From positions 23,099 through 87,098 of the forward strand of contig CALEDH010000007.1 in the NCBI GenBank assembly GCA_937949785.1: a stretch of 64,000 nucleotides of DNA. Direction: 5' to 3'. This document shows, one piece after another, positions 27,237 to 35,379 of this stretch; position 1 is the stretch's first letter; each line of letters opens with the position of its first letter. The notes under the pieces are model-generated. The model saw nothing but the letters and a program-made list of their open reading frames with translations. It was not told where the DNA came from and did not search any database. This DNA comes from an uncultured Sulfolobales archaeon (GTDB taxonomy: Archaea > Thermoproteota > Thermoprotei_A > Sulfolobales > NBVN01). The translations under genes and the position numbers were made by a program.

Positions 27237-29351
27237 TTATAACCCCGCAGCCTTCAGTATTAGGTAGGCTGTTAAGGCAATCACGTATGCCGCTACTATC
27301 ATGTACGTTATCTGGGCTAACACCACTTTAATGTTCCTGATTTCTTGGTAGATAGTAGCAACTGTTGCTAGGCATGGTACGTAGAGCGTGGTGAATAGGA
27401 GGAGGGAGTATGCCTGTGTGGTTGAGAGCCCTAAGGATTGTAGGGCATCAGCAACGCTGACACCGCCGTGTAGGAGGGCTATGCTTTCAAGGACTGCTTC
27501 CTTAGCTATAAATCCATGCAGTAATGCGAACGCTACCTTCCACGCATCCTCACCTACGATGTCAAACGGTGTTAACGTTGGGGTGATGGCCCTGCTTAAA
27601 ATACCTCCGTAGCTAAGCTCAGCATCTACTACGAATCCTGTAGGCCCTAAGTTAAGCATTAACCAGATGATGACGCTTAAACTAAGTATTATGATACCGG
27701 CTTTCTTAAGGAAGTGTTTAGTGTAGTCCCATGAAATCCACCAAACAACCTTTAAGTTAGGCCTATGGATTGCAGGTACCTCTAGGATTAACTCCGGCGG
27801 CTCTGCCTTCTTAAACGCTACTGACCTAATTAGAATTCCTGTAAGTAGGAACATAGCAATACCTACTAAGTATATCGATGCTACAGCCATTGCCTGAGCT
27901 ATAGGTGATTTAAAGAAGGCGGTTACTAAGGCCATAACCACTACTAACCTAGCCTGACATGGTATGAACGGCGTAGCTGCTATAACTTCCAGACGTTCCT
28001 CATCTTCGATAGCAGTCCTACTGGCCAGCACTCCAGGGACGTTGCAGCCAACACTAACTATTAATGGGTAGATAGCCCTACCTGAGAACCCAAACTTAGA
28101 GAGAACGTTATGAAAGCTTATAGCGAGTCTAGGCGCTATACCGCTATCCTCGAGGACGGCTAGGAAGGTGAACATCATTAAGATTAGGGGTAGGAATGAC
28201 AATACGGCGCCGACCCCAACTACGATGCCGTCAGCTATTAAGGACGTTATTAACGGGTTAACACTGCTGAGGTTCTCACTTACTAAATCCGCTAGTAAGC
28301 TAAACATCATTCCGAGTAGGCCGTTAAGACTGTAGGTCTCAATAAACCCCGCCAACTCATCTAACCCAAAATAGCTTAACATGGTTGTTAGTGGGAAGCC
28401 CGTATTTACTGAGAATACAGCTAGTAAAGCTGTGAATAGTATTAAAACGCTTATTAAGGGTCCGGTAATAGGTCTTTGAAGCAGCTTCTCGAACGATGCT
28501 TCAATACCCCTACTCCTCTCAACCCTAACAACGACTTCCCTAACTATGGAGTGTACGTAGTTAAATCTAGTGGAGATAAACAGTTCGGATGGGTCTCTCC
28601 CCACGCTACGTCTAATAGCTTCCCTAACCCTCTGAACCTCCCTAAGTATGTATGACTCCCCCGCAGAATTTAGTAATTCCTCGATCCTGAGATCGCCTTC
28701 AAGCAATCTCATCGCTACCCAACGTATTGGGTAATTGCTAACTGCTTTAGATGATTTAAGTATCTCGGAGACCTCAGCTATGAATGGTTCTAACCCACTG
28801 TAGTCTAATTTAACCGCATCACCTCTAAACCTCCTACCACCGGCGAACTCAACGATTTTGTTCAGTAGGTCACGTATGCCGAGTCCTTGAGTAGCTGAGG
28901 TCGGTATTACTGGAATACCTAAGATGGACTCCAATCTATCGAAGTGTATGTGGATGCCTAACCTACTCATCTCATCAACCTTAGTGAATACTAGTATGAC
29001 GTTAGGTGTTAGCTCAAGTAGTTGGATCGGTAGGTATAACGTCCTCTCAGGCGTTGTTGAATCGGCTAACACCACTATTAGGTCAGGCTCACCACTAACT
29101 ACGTACTCCCTACTAACTACTTCCTCAAGAGATGATGCGCTTAACCCGTAAACACCTGGTAGGTCGACGAACCTAATCCTCACACCCATATAATCCCTCA
29201 CACCCTCCTTACGGGCTACGGTTACACCAGGCCAGTTAGCCACATGTGCGATCTCACCTGTTAATACGTTGAATAGTGTTGACTTACCTACGTTAGGATT
29301 GCCGATGACAGCTACTACAACTTCATGAGTTTTAGACTTATCTAAACTCAC
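27237..29351 (-). CDS. feoB: Ferrous iron transport protein FeoB
   Basis: A 704-residue Fe(II) transporter. The N-terminal G domain has G1 GNPNVGKST at 17-25, the switch NWPGVTV, G3 DLPGVYG and G4 TKVDE (a variant of N/TKxD). A helical spacer follows, then two Gate regions with many membrane spans, including the conserved GCNVPGV and CQARL cysteine motifs. The start is GTG. A separate TATA-like element and a partial copy of the DtxR-type palindrome lie between feoA and feoB (29352-29437), so feoB may have its own iron-controlled promoter. Confidence 0.94.
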   Translation of the reverse strand: MSLDKSKTHEVVVAVIGNPNVGKSTLFNVLTGEIAHVANWPGVTVARKEGVRDYMGVRIRFVDLPGVYGLSASSLEEVVSREYVVSGEPDLIVVLADSTTPERTLYLPIQLLELTPNVILVFTKVDEMSRLGIHIHFDRLESILGIPVIPTSATQGLGIRDLLNKIVEFAGGRRFRGDAVKLDYSGLEPFIAEVSEILKSSKAVSNYPIRWVAMRLLEGDLRIEELLNSAGESYILREVQRVREAIRRSVGRDPSELFISTRFNYVHSIVREVVVRVERSRGIEASFEKLLQRPITGPLISVLILFTALLAVFSVNTGFPLTTMLSYFGLDELAGFIETYSLNGLLGMMFSLLADLVSENLSSVNPLITSLIADGIVVGVGAVLSFLPLILMMFTFLAVLEDSGIAPRLAISFHNVLSKFGFSGRAIYPLIVSVGCNVPGVLASRTAIEDEERLEVIAATPFIPCQARLVVVMALVTAFFKSPIAQAMAVASIYLVGIAMFLLTGILIRSVAFKKAEPPELILEVPAIHRPNLKVVWWISWDYTKHFLKKAGIIILSLSVIIWLMLNLGPTGFVVDAELSYGGILSRAITPTLTPFDIVGEDAWKVAFALLHGFIAKEAVLESIALLHGGVSVADALQSLGLSTTQAYSLLLFTTLYVPCLATVATIYQEIRNIKVVLAQITYMIVAAYVIALTAYLILKAAGL

Positions 29352-29362
29352 AGGTCTTCCCG

Positions 29363-29376
29363 ATTTTAAATTTAGA
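29363..29376 (-). promoter_or_regulatory. Partial DtxR-like palindrome upstream of feoB
   Basis: On the minus strand the sequence reads CTAAATTTAAAATC, matching the first ten bases of the perfect palindrome at 30344-30358. It lies about 25 bases after a TATA-like GTTTAAAAG (about 29388-29396), near the expected transcription start of feoB. Confidence 0.45.
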
Positions 29377-29437
29377 GCTATCTAACTTTTAAACTTTAAC
29401 TAATATTTTACGATTAACATGCTTTAGTTTATAGTTG

Positions 29438-29671
29438 TTAAGTAGGTTCGGCTAGGATTTTCCCAGCCATCCCCCTCCCTAAAGCTACCGTCACACCCCT
29501 CACTAAGATTAGTAGGGGTCCTGAGGAGTTCTCAACAATCTCAACCTCTGCCCCCGGTGTTAACCCCATCTGCATCAACCTATAGGTAAGTCCCCTACCA
29601 GCAGCGATGCCTACGATCTTAGCCTTAGAGCCCTTAGGCAGTGAAGTAAGTGGTTGAGGCATCTTAATCAC
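29438..29671 (-). CDS. feoA: FeoA SH3-like protein
   Basis: A 77-residue SH3-like protein: LTSLPKGSKAKIVGIAAGRG, a RLMQMGLTPGAEVEIV central block typical of FeoA, and LALGRGMAGKI-like terminal strands (here VALGRGMAGKILAEP). It binds FeoB and helps Fe(II) uptake. It overlaps the end of the regulator gene by 8 bp and lies 86 bp before feoB. Confidence 0.9.
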   Translation of the reverse strand: MIKMPQPLTSLPKGSKAKIVGIAAGRGLTYRLMQMGLTPGAEVEIVENSSGPLLILVRGVTVALGRGMAGKILAEPT

Positions 29672-30329
29672 TTCTAACGTTACTCACATATACAGTCTCA
29701 GCTACGTCGCTAGGTAACTCAACTAATTCCCCACTACCTAACTCGACGACCGTGTAGAAAGGTGTACGTTCAACAACTCTAATTAACGAGTTTAACGCTA
29801 ATCCCCTAAGCATTTTAAGGGGTTTTATCAACTCACCTGCAATCCTAACTACTACGTATTGCCTACCCTCATCAACCTCAGTTAACTTAACCCCCACAGT
29901 AGCTCCAGCCATAACTCCCGGTATGTAGTTACCGTGAGGACATGTTGTAGGCCTACTCATCCTCTCATAGATCCTCTCAATAACTTCCTTAGGTAGGTGT
30001 TCGAAGTGATGTGCATAGAGATGTGCTTCGTAGATATCAAAGCCTAGGAAGACTGCAAGGAATGTCTCAGCAATTCTATGCCTCCTCACAACCTCCTCAG
30101 CTACCTCCCTACCCTTACCGGTTAAGGTCACACCGCGGTACTTAACCCTATCTACAAGCCCCTTACGCTTTAGATAGTTGATAACCTTAGAAACAGTAGC
30201 CGGCCTTACGTTAAGCTCCCTAGATATGTTAGTAGTCTTCGCATGTCCGTAGACCTCCTGCAACCTATATATAGTTGTTAGGTAGTCCTCAACACGGATC
30301 CCGACGTCACTAACCTTTAAGCCGACCAT
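29664..30329 (-). CDS. DtxR/MntR-family metal-dependent repressor
   Basis: A 221-residue regulator in three parts. These are an N-terminal winged helix (about 1-70, with TNISRELNVRPATVSKVINYLKRKGL spread over two helices), a metal-binding dimer domain with HHFEHLPKEVIERI and CPHGNYIPG, and a C-terminal FeoA-like SH3 domain (about 140-221). In this family Fe(II) or Mn(II) binding promotes operator binding and repression of uptake genes. It heads the feo operon and a perfect palindrome overlaps its predicted transcription start, so it probably represses itself and the operon when iron is ample. Confidence 0.9.
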   Translation of the reverse strand: MVGLKVSDVGIRVEDYLTTIYRLQEVYGHAKTTNISRELNVRPATVSKVINYLKRKGLVDRVKYRGVTLTGKGREVAEEVVRRHRIAETFLAVFLGFDIYEAHLYAHHFEHLPKEVIERIYERMSRPTTCPHGNYIPGVMAGATVGVKLTEVDEGRQYVVVRIAGELIKPLKMLRGLALNSLIRVVERTPFYTVVELGSGELVELPSDVAETVYVSNVRSD

Positions 30330-30343
30330 CTAAACCGCCAACC

Positions 30344-30358
30344 CTAAATTAAATTTAG
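30344..30358. promoter_or_regulatory. 15-bp perfect palindrome, probable DtxR-type operator
   Basis: CTAAATT-A-AATTTAG lies 15 bases before the ATG of the DtxR-family gene. The minus-strand TATA-like ACTTTTAA at 30371-30378 places the transcription start at about 30348, inside the palindrome, so a bound repressor would block initiation. Confidence 0.65.
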
Positions 30359-30470
30359 ATATGTCTACTATTAAAAGTTAACCTAACAACGCAGTAGGAA
30401 AGTACCGTCACATAAGGTTACCCACCATCACCGTGGGCAGAGGTTTAGGGTGTGAAGGCTTAATACTTTT

Positions 30471-30480
30471 AAGTAGTGTT
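30471..30480 (+). promoter_or_regulatory. TATA-like element for the ECF leader transcript
   Basis: The AT-rich ACTTTTAAG core at about 30475 would place the transcription start near 30498-30502, giving a leader of roughly 150 bases before the S-component ATG. A second TATA-like TTTATAAAA at about 30621-30629 could give a leaderless transcript instead. Confidence 0.4.
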
Positions 30481-30499
30481 GATGTGAAACTCGGTGTGG

Positions 30500-30590
30500 G
30501 GTGGTTAACGCCTCGGCTGGGGAGGGCGTTTACGAGAGCTCTGACGGACCTAAGGGCTAGTAGCTCAGAACCTGTGAGGACCTACTGCAT
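30500..30590 (+). ncRNA. Candidate structured 5' leader (possible riboswitch) of the ECF transporter operon
   Basis: Hairpin 1 pairs AACGCC (30507-30512) with GGCGTT (30525-30530), extendable by CTC/GAG with one bulge. Hairpin 2 pairs AGTAG-CTCA (30559-30567) with TGAG-(gac)-CTACT (30575-30586). GAGCT at 30536-30540 can instead pair with AGCTC at 30562-30566, competing with hairpin 2, as in a switch. Its place ahead of a vitamin-type transporter fits ligand-controlled expression. It does not match the TPP or FMN aptamer consensus. Confidence 0.45.
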
Positions 30591-30648
30591 AACTTAAAAA
30601 GACTTATATCTATGAAGCGCTTTATAAAACTGTGCTGGGTGAGGAGGT

Positions 30649-31389
30649 ATGAACGTTGTTAGGGTCTCAATCTACACCGCGTTAGTCTTAGTGGCTACTA
30701 TAGTGCTCCAGGTTTACACACCAGCTACTCGAGGGTACTTCAACCTAGGTGAGGCGGCTATATACGTTGTAGCTACGCTCTCAACACCGTTTACAGCTGG
30801 GTTGGCTGCTGGGGTGGGGTCCGCCCTAGCAGACCTAATAACTGGTTACGGGGTCTTCGCACCTGGCACTTTAGTAATTAAGTTTGCTGAGGGCTTCCTA
30901 GCATCACTCCTTATAAGTAATTTTAGGAGGTTGGTTAAGGACTTAGTTAAGCTACGCTTAATATCTATCTCTGTAGGTGTTGTGTTAGGGGTCCTAATAG
31001 CTGGGGTTGGGATAACTTTCTTCACCGGCGTAGTTGAGTTGTACTCGATACCGCTTAGTTTTATGGCTGTTGAATTAACCTTTATATCCGCAGCCCTCAC
31101 CGTCAGCACGTGGTTCTGGATCGCGGTTGGGTTAACTATAGCAGGTTTGACTACGTACGTAGTAGTTAGAGTTAGAGGTGAGAGTTTAAGCTTCGTAGTT
31201 CCGATACTGGTCAGCGGGTTGTTCATGGTCCTAGGCTACTTCCTCTACGAATACTTCATCTCCAACCCGCTTCAAGGGATACCGCCGGAGGAGGCCTTCA
31301 TCGAGGTACCTATTAATGTATGCCAAGCCCTCGTAGGGCTAACCCTCTCCTCACCTATCATCTCATTCATCAGTAGAGCTAGGGAGTGA
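30649..31389 (+). CDS. ECF transporter S component
   Basis: A 246-residue membrane protein, the substrate-binding unit of an energy-coupling-factor vitamin transporter. The N-terminal part has the family's typical run: GYFNLGEAAIYVVA, GLAAGVGSALADLITGYG and TLVIKFAEGFLASLL. There are more than the usual six spans, with a C-terminal extension. It binds a vitamin or precursor with the A-A and T units encoded next, but residues do not tell which vitamin. The ATG follows a strong GGTGAGGAGGT. It overlaps the next gene by 4 bp. Confidence 0.85.
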   Translation: MNVVRVSIYTALVLVATIVLQVYTPATRGYFNLGEAAIYVVATLSTPFTAGLAAGVGSALADLITGYGVFAPGTLVIKFAEGFLASLLISNFRRLVKDLVKLRLISISVGVVLGVLIAGVGITFFTGVVELYSIPLSFMAVELTFISAALTVSTWFWIAVGLTIAGLTTYVVVRVRGESLSFVVPILVSGLFMVLGYFLYEYFISNPLQGIPPEEAFIEVPINVCQALVGLTLSSPIISFISRARE

Positions 31390-32660
31390 TACGTGATTTG
31401 ATAGTTGTGAGGGGCCTCAACGTATGGGTAGACGGCCAACACGTATTGAGGGGTACGAGCTTTGACGTATATGAAGGTAATGTAGTATTGGTTGTCGGCC
31501 CGTCAGGCTCTGGAAAATCAACGCTGCTAAAGACGTTAAGCGGTGTAATACCATCAGTTATTAGGGGGGAGGTCAGAGGTTATCTCAACCCACCGCAGGA
31601 GGTTTTAAGGAGTTGGTCTCTATACGTACATCAAGAACCATGGTTCTTCATCTCAACACCTTATGTCTGGTCTGAAGTAGCTGGGTATACGGGGATTAAG
31701 TCATTAAACTCTATTAGGGAGGTCCTCAACGAGTTCGGACTTAACCAACACCTCTACAGAACTACCTACACTTTAAGTGCTGGTGAGATACAGAGGTTGG
31801 CCTTCATAATAGCTTCAAACTCTAAGAACGTAGTCCTTCTGGACGAACCTACCTCATACTTAGATAGACGTAATTCGGAGGTCTTAGTGAGGTTTGCTGG
31901 GAAGCTAGTTAAGGATTATGGTAGGACGATAGTCGTAGTAGACCATGATATATCGCTATGGGAAGGCATTGCTAGTAAGGTTCTATACATGTATGGCGGT
32001 ATGCTATCAGAGGTATCGTCAAACCCATTTAACGACGTTGTAGAGTATATGGTGAAGGCTTTAAGACCTCCTGAGTCTAAGGGCGGTGATTGTATGAGGG
32101 TATGCGTAGATAGTTTTAGGTTTCCTGACTCAGAAGAACTCCTACTAACCGACATAGACTTCGAGGTATGTAGAGGTGAGGTGGTGGTGGTTAGAGGTCC
32201 TTCAGGCTCAGGTAAGACTACGCTACTTAAGTTAATAGCTGAGGGATATCTTAGGGGGGATGGTAAGGTGGTTAGCATGGGTGGGCATCGCGGTAGGGTA
32301 GTGTTAGTACCTGATAACCCGTTGCTCTACCTAACCTCACCAACACCGGTTGAGGAGGTCGGTGAACACGGCATTAAATACCTTGAGTACGTAGGCCTTA
32401 TAGGTAAGGCTGAGACCCCTGTCATGAGGCTTAGCAGCGGTGAGAGGAGGAGGTTAGCTATAGCTTCAGCGCTATCGAGGGGGTACGAGTACGTCCTCAT
32501 AGATGAGCCTACAGCAGGTTTAGACCCGCTAAATAAGTCCTACATTATTGAGGTGTTGATTAAGGCTGCTGGGATGGGTGCAGGCTTCATAATAGCTTCT
32601 CACGACCCATTCTTAGAGAGAATAGCTAATAAGGTAGTGAGTGTTGGACGTCCTCAGTAA
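31386..32660 (+). CDS. ECF transporter fused A-A' ATPase
   Basis: A 424-residue protein with two complete ABC ATPase domains in one chain. Domain 1 has Walker A GPSGSGKST (38-46), signature TLSAGEIQRLAF and Walker B NVVLLDEPTSYLD. Domain 2, from about residue 240, has GPSGSGKTT, LSSGERRRLAI and YVLIDEPTAGLD. In many ECF systems these are two proteins (EcfA1 and EcfA2); fusion is also common in archaea. It energises the S and T components on either side. It overlaps the T gene by 20 bp. Confidence 0.9.
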   Translation: MIRDLIVVRGLNVWVDGQHVLRGTSFDVYEGNVVLVVGPSGSGKSTLLKTLSGVIPSVIRGEVRGYLNPPQEVLRSWSLYVHQEPWFFISTPYVWSEVAGYTGIKSLNSIREVLNEFGLNQHLYRTTYTLSAGEIQRLAFIIASNSKNVVLLDEPTSYLDRRNSEVLVRFAGKLVKDYGRTIVVVDHDISLWEGIASKVLYMYGGMLSEVSSNPFNDVVEYMVKALRPPESKGGDCMRVCVDSFRFPDSEELLLTDIDFEVCRGEVVVVRGPSGSGKTTLLKLIAEGYLRGDGKVVSMGGHRGRVVLVPDNPLLYLTSPTPVEEVGEHGIKYLEYVGLIGKAETPVMRLSSGERRRLAIASALSRGYEYVLIDEPTAGLDPLNKSYIIEVLIKAAGMGAGFIIASHDPFLERIANKVVSVGRPQ

Positions 32661-33339
32661 GGTAGTTGAGCTTATAAGATTGTTTACATCACTCCTATTT
32701 AAATCTATATTTACGTACGGCTACATTGATGGGAGACGCGTACCTACCCTACTCAACCTAGCAGTCCTAATCACGCAGGTATTTATGGCTAGGGGAGGGG
32801 TTGAAAACGTTTTAGTAGTACTTACTGCGGTTATCCTCACATACGTCGTACGTAGGTCTGAGAGAGCTATTATCTACTCGTCAACCATAGCGTTAATTCC
32901 AAGCATATGGTACTTCATAGCATCACTACCCTTCACGTTAAGTCCGCAAACATCAGCGCTAATATCATTAAGGGTATTCACCATAAGCCTCTCAACGCTG
33001 TGCTTCATCTACTTCCTAAACCCCGTGGAGGTATCTGCTATCATTAAATCACTACGACTAGGGAACGCAGCCCTATTCCCAACCCTCACCTGGAAAGTCA
33101 TACCACATATAATGAGGGATGTTGAAACAGCACTACTCATCAGTAAGTTAAAAAACGTAGAGTCTTGGAGAAGCCTAGCTACCTCAATACTAGCTGCAGA
33201 GGAGTACACATCGCTCTATGAGGAAGGACTTCACAGCAAGCCGGAATACAGACCATCCTACGAGTATAGCAGTAAACACACATTAATAACAACGTTGATG
33301 CTGCTCTCCCTAATCACCTCCACGTTCTGGAGGCCTTAG
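32641..33339 (+). CDS. ECF transporter T component (CbiQ/EcfT-like)
   Basis: A 232-residue membrane protein with about five spans and a helical cytoplasmic C-terminal part. Position after the S and A-A genes, the DGRRVPTLLNLAVL first-loop pattern and the helix LISKLKNVESWRSLATSIL, which resembles the coupling helix of EcfT, support the call. Sequence similarity in this family is low. The start is GTG at 32641, possibly TTG at 32644, within the preceding gene. Confidence 0.7.
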   Translation: MLDVLSKVVELIRLFTSLLFKSIFTYGYIDGRRVPTLLNLAVLITQVFMARGGVENVLVVLTAVILTYVVRRSERAIIYSSTIALIPSIWYFIASLPFTLSPQTSALISLRVFTISLSTLCFIYFLNPVEVSAIIKSLRLGNAALFPTLTWKVIPHIMRDVETALLISKLKNVESWRSLATSILAAEEYTSLYEEGLHSKPEYRPSYEYSSKHTLITTLMLLSLITSTFWRP

Positions 33340-33455
33340 AGGAAGAACTAAGCATGCAGCGTAATTGTAGGTGTAAGTTAGGTGAGGAACTATGTAAAGG
33401 TGTTTAGCGTGGTTCCTTAAAAATCTATGTTTTAGTTTAGGTTATAACCTCCCGT

Positions 33456-33659
33456 TTAAGGCGGTTGCATATCTTTAAACCTCTCACACGCCTGCTCACC
33501 GCCAATACCCCAATCGTCCTTAGGGATCTCGTGTATTATCACCTCAACAGCGTGTGGCGGTATACCTAGTTCCTCGAATACTTTAGTAATTCCGGCTATG
33601 GTTTTCTTCTTAGCTTGGTCTGAGAAGCCCTTCCAAACATATACGTGGGCTAACGGCAT
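33456..33659 (-). CDS. 4-oxalocrotonate tautomerase-family protein
   Basis: A 67-residue protein of the tautomerase superfamily. Pro2, which becomes N-terminal after Met removal, is the catalytic base of the family; PLAHVYVWKG leads the first beta strand, and the rest is one helix and one strand (AVEVIIHEIPKDDWG). Such enzymes form hexamers and shift enol-keto forms in aromatic or sugar acid breakdown. It is a single gene convergent with the ECF operon; the substrate is unknown. Confidence 0.85.
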   Translation of the reverse strand: MPLAHVYVWKGFSDQAKKKTIAGITKVFEELGIPPHAVEVIIHEIPKDDWGIGGEQACERFKDMQPP

Positions 33660-34020
33660 GGTCTAACCCTAACCAACCCGTCTAATACTTAACTTAGACA
33701 GTTATAAAACTGCTTAAGACGTAGAGCTTAGCCTACGTGGCTGAGCGGTTTATCGTACTTAACAGCGTCCCCACTGACGATATCTTCCAACACCTCTAAA
33801 TCCCTTAAATACTTCTAACCATGCTAGCTGGGTTGGCCCTACCTACGAGAAATCAGCTTCGCTCCAAGCGTAGGTACTGTTAAGCCTACGCTACGAAACC
33901 GACCTAATCACTAACCTTTCCCTCACCGCATAGCAGGTCATCTTAACTTAACTTTCAACCGCTCATCACTACCTTCAAGTACTTAATCGTGTTCGATCTC
34001 TGCCGAGTAAGACATGGCCT
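33660..34020. other. 361-bp gap between divergent genes with hairpin and weak repeat match
   Basis: No intact gene or tRNA found. A perfect 8-bp inverted repeat AGCGTAGG...CCTACGCT lies at 33867-33892. TACTGTTAAGCCTACGC at about 33875-33891 matches repeat copy B at 16146-16163 with one gap and one change. Read on the minus strand this gives LVIRSVS-stop-RRL, compared with VVIRGKGLRRL in copy B. Confidence 0.45.
33867..33892. repeat. 8-bp perfect inverted repeat
   Basis: AGCGTAGG and CCTACGCT flank a 10-base loop. It overlaps a weak third copy of the intergenic repeat. It may be an RNA hairpin or part of the decayed element. Confidence 0.5.
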
Positions 34021-35346
34021 ATGAGGATATTAATCCTTAGGTATGAGTTAGTATTGGTAGGAGTTATGCATGTTAATGAGTTTATGAATGTGTGGTTTGA
34101 TTCTATAGCTCTCGTAAAGGAGTTGTATGGTGGTAGGGTTGTCTACGAGGTAGGTCCTAATAACTTACCGCCCGTACCTGATTTAAATAAGGCTATCTTA
34201 GACGCTATTAGAAATCCTATTGGGTGTAGGCCCTTAGACGAGCTGTTAAGGCCTGGGATGAAGGTCGTAATAGTTGTTGATGATATTACTAGAGCCACGC
34301 CTAGGGATAAGATACTCCCAGTACTTCTAAATGAGTTGAATAGAGTTGGTATTCCGGACAGCGACGTAACTGTGGTAATTGCTTTAGGTACTCATAGGTA
34401 TATGAGTGATGAGGAGATACTGAGGTGTTTCGGTGAGGAGGTTGTTAGGAGGGTTAGGGTAGTAAATCATGAGTGGCTTGATAGCAGTAAGTTAGTGTAC
34501 GTGGGGACTACTAAGAATGGGACTCCGGTCTACGTCAATAAGTTAGTCTACGAGGCTGACTTCGTAGTAGGTGTTGGTAGTATAATACCACACCTCTTCG
34601 CAGGCTATGGTGGGGGCGCTAAGATCATACAACCAGGTGTGTGTGGTGAGAAGACAACTGCGTACACCCACCTACTAGCTGCTGTGGAGGACCCTATAAA
34701 CCTGCTGGGAGATCCTGATAACGTGGTCCGTAGGGAGATGGAGGAAGTAGCTGATGTGGTAGGCCTGGACTTCATAGTTAACGTGGTGTTTAACGGTGAG
34801 GGGGAGGTCGTTAAAGTTGTTGCAGGGGATATGAGGGAGGCGTTTAGGGAGGGTGTTAAGGTCGCCGAGAAGATATATAAGAGGGAGATACCTGAACTAG
34901 CTGATATAGTCATAGTTAATACCTACCCAGCAGTAATTGATTACTGGCAGGCAATTAAGGGCTTCGTACACTGCCAGTTAGGGGTTAAGGATGGTGGTAC
35001 GGTAATACTCTACACAGACTGCCCTGATAGGATCTCACCAATACATGGTAAGGTATTTGAGAAGTACAGGAATGCTAGTGTGGAGGGGTTAGATAGGGTG
35101 GTTAAGGAGAGGTCTGAGGAAGACTTAGTTGGACTGGCAACTACTTATATCCATACTAAATACGTACATAGGGTTGAATGTATATGTGTTTCGAAAGGTC
35201 TTACGTTAGAGGATAAGGAAGTACTTAGATTTAAACATGCTGACACGGTATTAGACGCCCTTAAAACGGCTTTAGCTAAGCACGGAAATAACGCTAGGAT
35301 AGGGATAATACATCATGGCGGTGAGGTATACCCAACGCTGAAGTAA
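34021..35346 (+). CDS. LarA-like nickel-dependent lactate racemase family (DUF2088)
   Basis: About 426-441 residues. LarA landmarks are present: VVIVVDDITRATPRD (nucleotide/pincer pocket), ALGTHRYMSDEEI, DFVVGVGSIIPHLFAGYGGGAKIIQPG spread over the N-terminal domain, and a C-terminal domain with HCQLGVKDGG and HHGGEVYPTL. LarA uses a nickel-pincer nucleotide to racemise 2-hydroxyacids, and many paralogues act on sugar acids or malate. The cofactor genes larB, larC and larE are not in this window. The frame opens at ATG 34021, but the ATG at 34066, after GGTAGGAG, fits the family start better. DUF169 follows 33 bp later. Confidence 0.82.
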   Translation: MRILILRYELVLVGVMHVNEFMNVWFDSIALVKELYGGRVVYEVGPNNLPPVPDLNKAILDAIRNPIGCRPLDELLRPGMKVVIVVDDITRATPRDKILPVLLNELNRVGIPDSDVTVVIALGTHRYMSDEEILRCFGEEVVRRVRVVNHEWLDSSKLVYVGTTKNGTPVYVNKLVYEADFVVGVGSIIPHLFAGYGGGAKIIQPGVCGEKTTAYTHLLAAVEDPINLLGDPDNVVRREMEEVADVVGLDFIVNVVFNGEGEVVKVVAGDMREAFREGVKVAEKIYKREIPELADIVIVNTYPAVIDYWQAIKGFVHCQLGVKDGGTVILYTDCPDRISPIHGKVFEKYRNASVEGLDRVVKERSEEDLVGLATTYIHTKYVHRVECICVSKGLTLEDKEVLRFKHADTVLDALKTALAKHGNNARIGIIHHGGEVYPTLK

Positions 35347-35379
35347 GGTTATATTCATGGCTTTACAAGCTTAGTCGGT

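Noticed and set aside
30500..30590. TPP riboswitch: GGGGTG, CTGA, ACC and GAACCTG occur in the right order
   Set aside because: The invariant CTGAGA is absent and the downstream part after GAACCTG does not follow the consensus, so I keep only a generic structured-leader call.
30551..30590. tRNA-like text (GGCTAGTAGCTCAGAACC)
   Set aside because: No acceptor, anticodon or T-arm pairing can be built around it.
33730..33780. tRNA-like text (TGGCTGAGCGGTTT)
   Set aside because: No anticodon stem, T loop or CCA-adjacent acceptor stem follows; no tRNA gene was found anywhere in the gaps.
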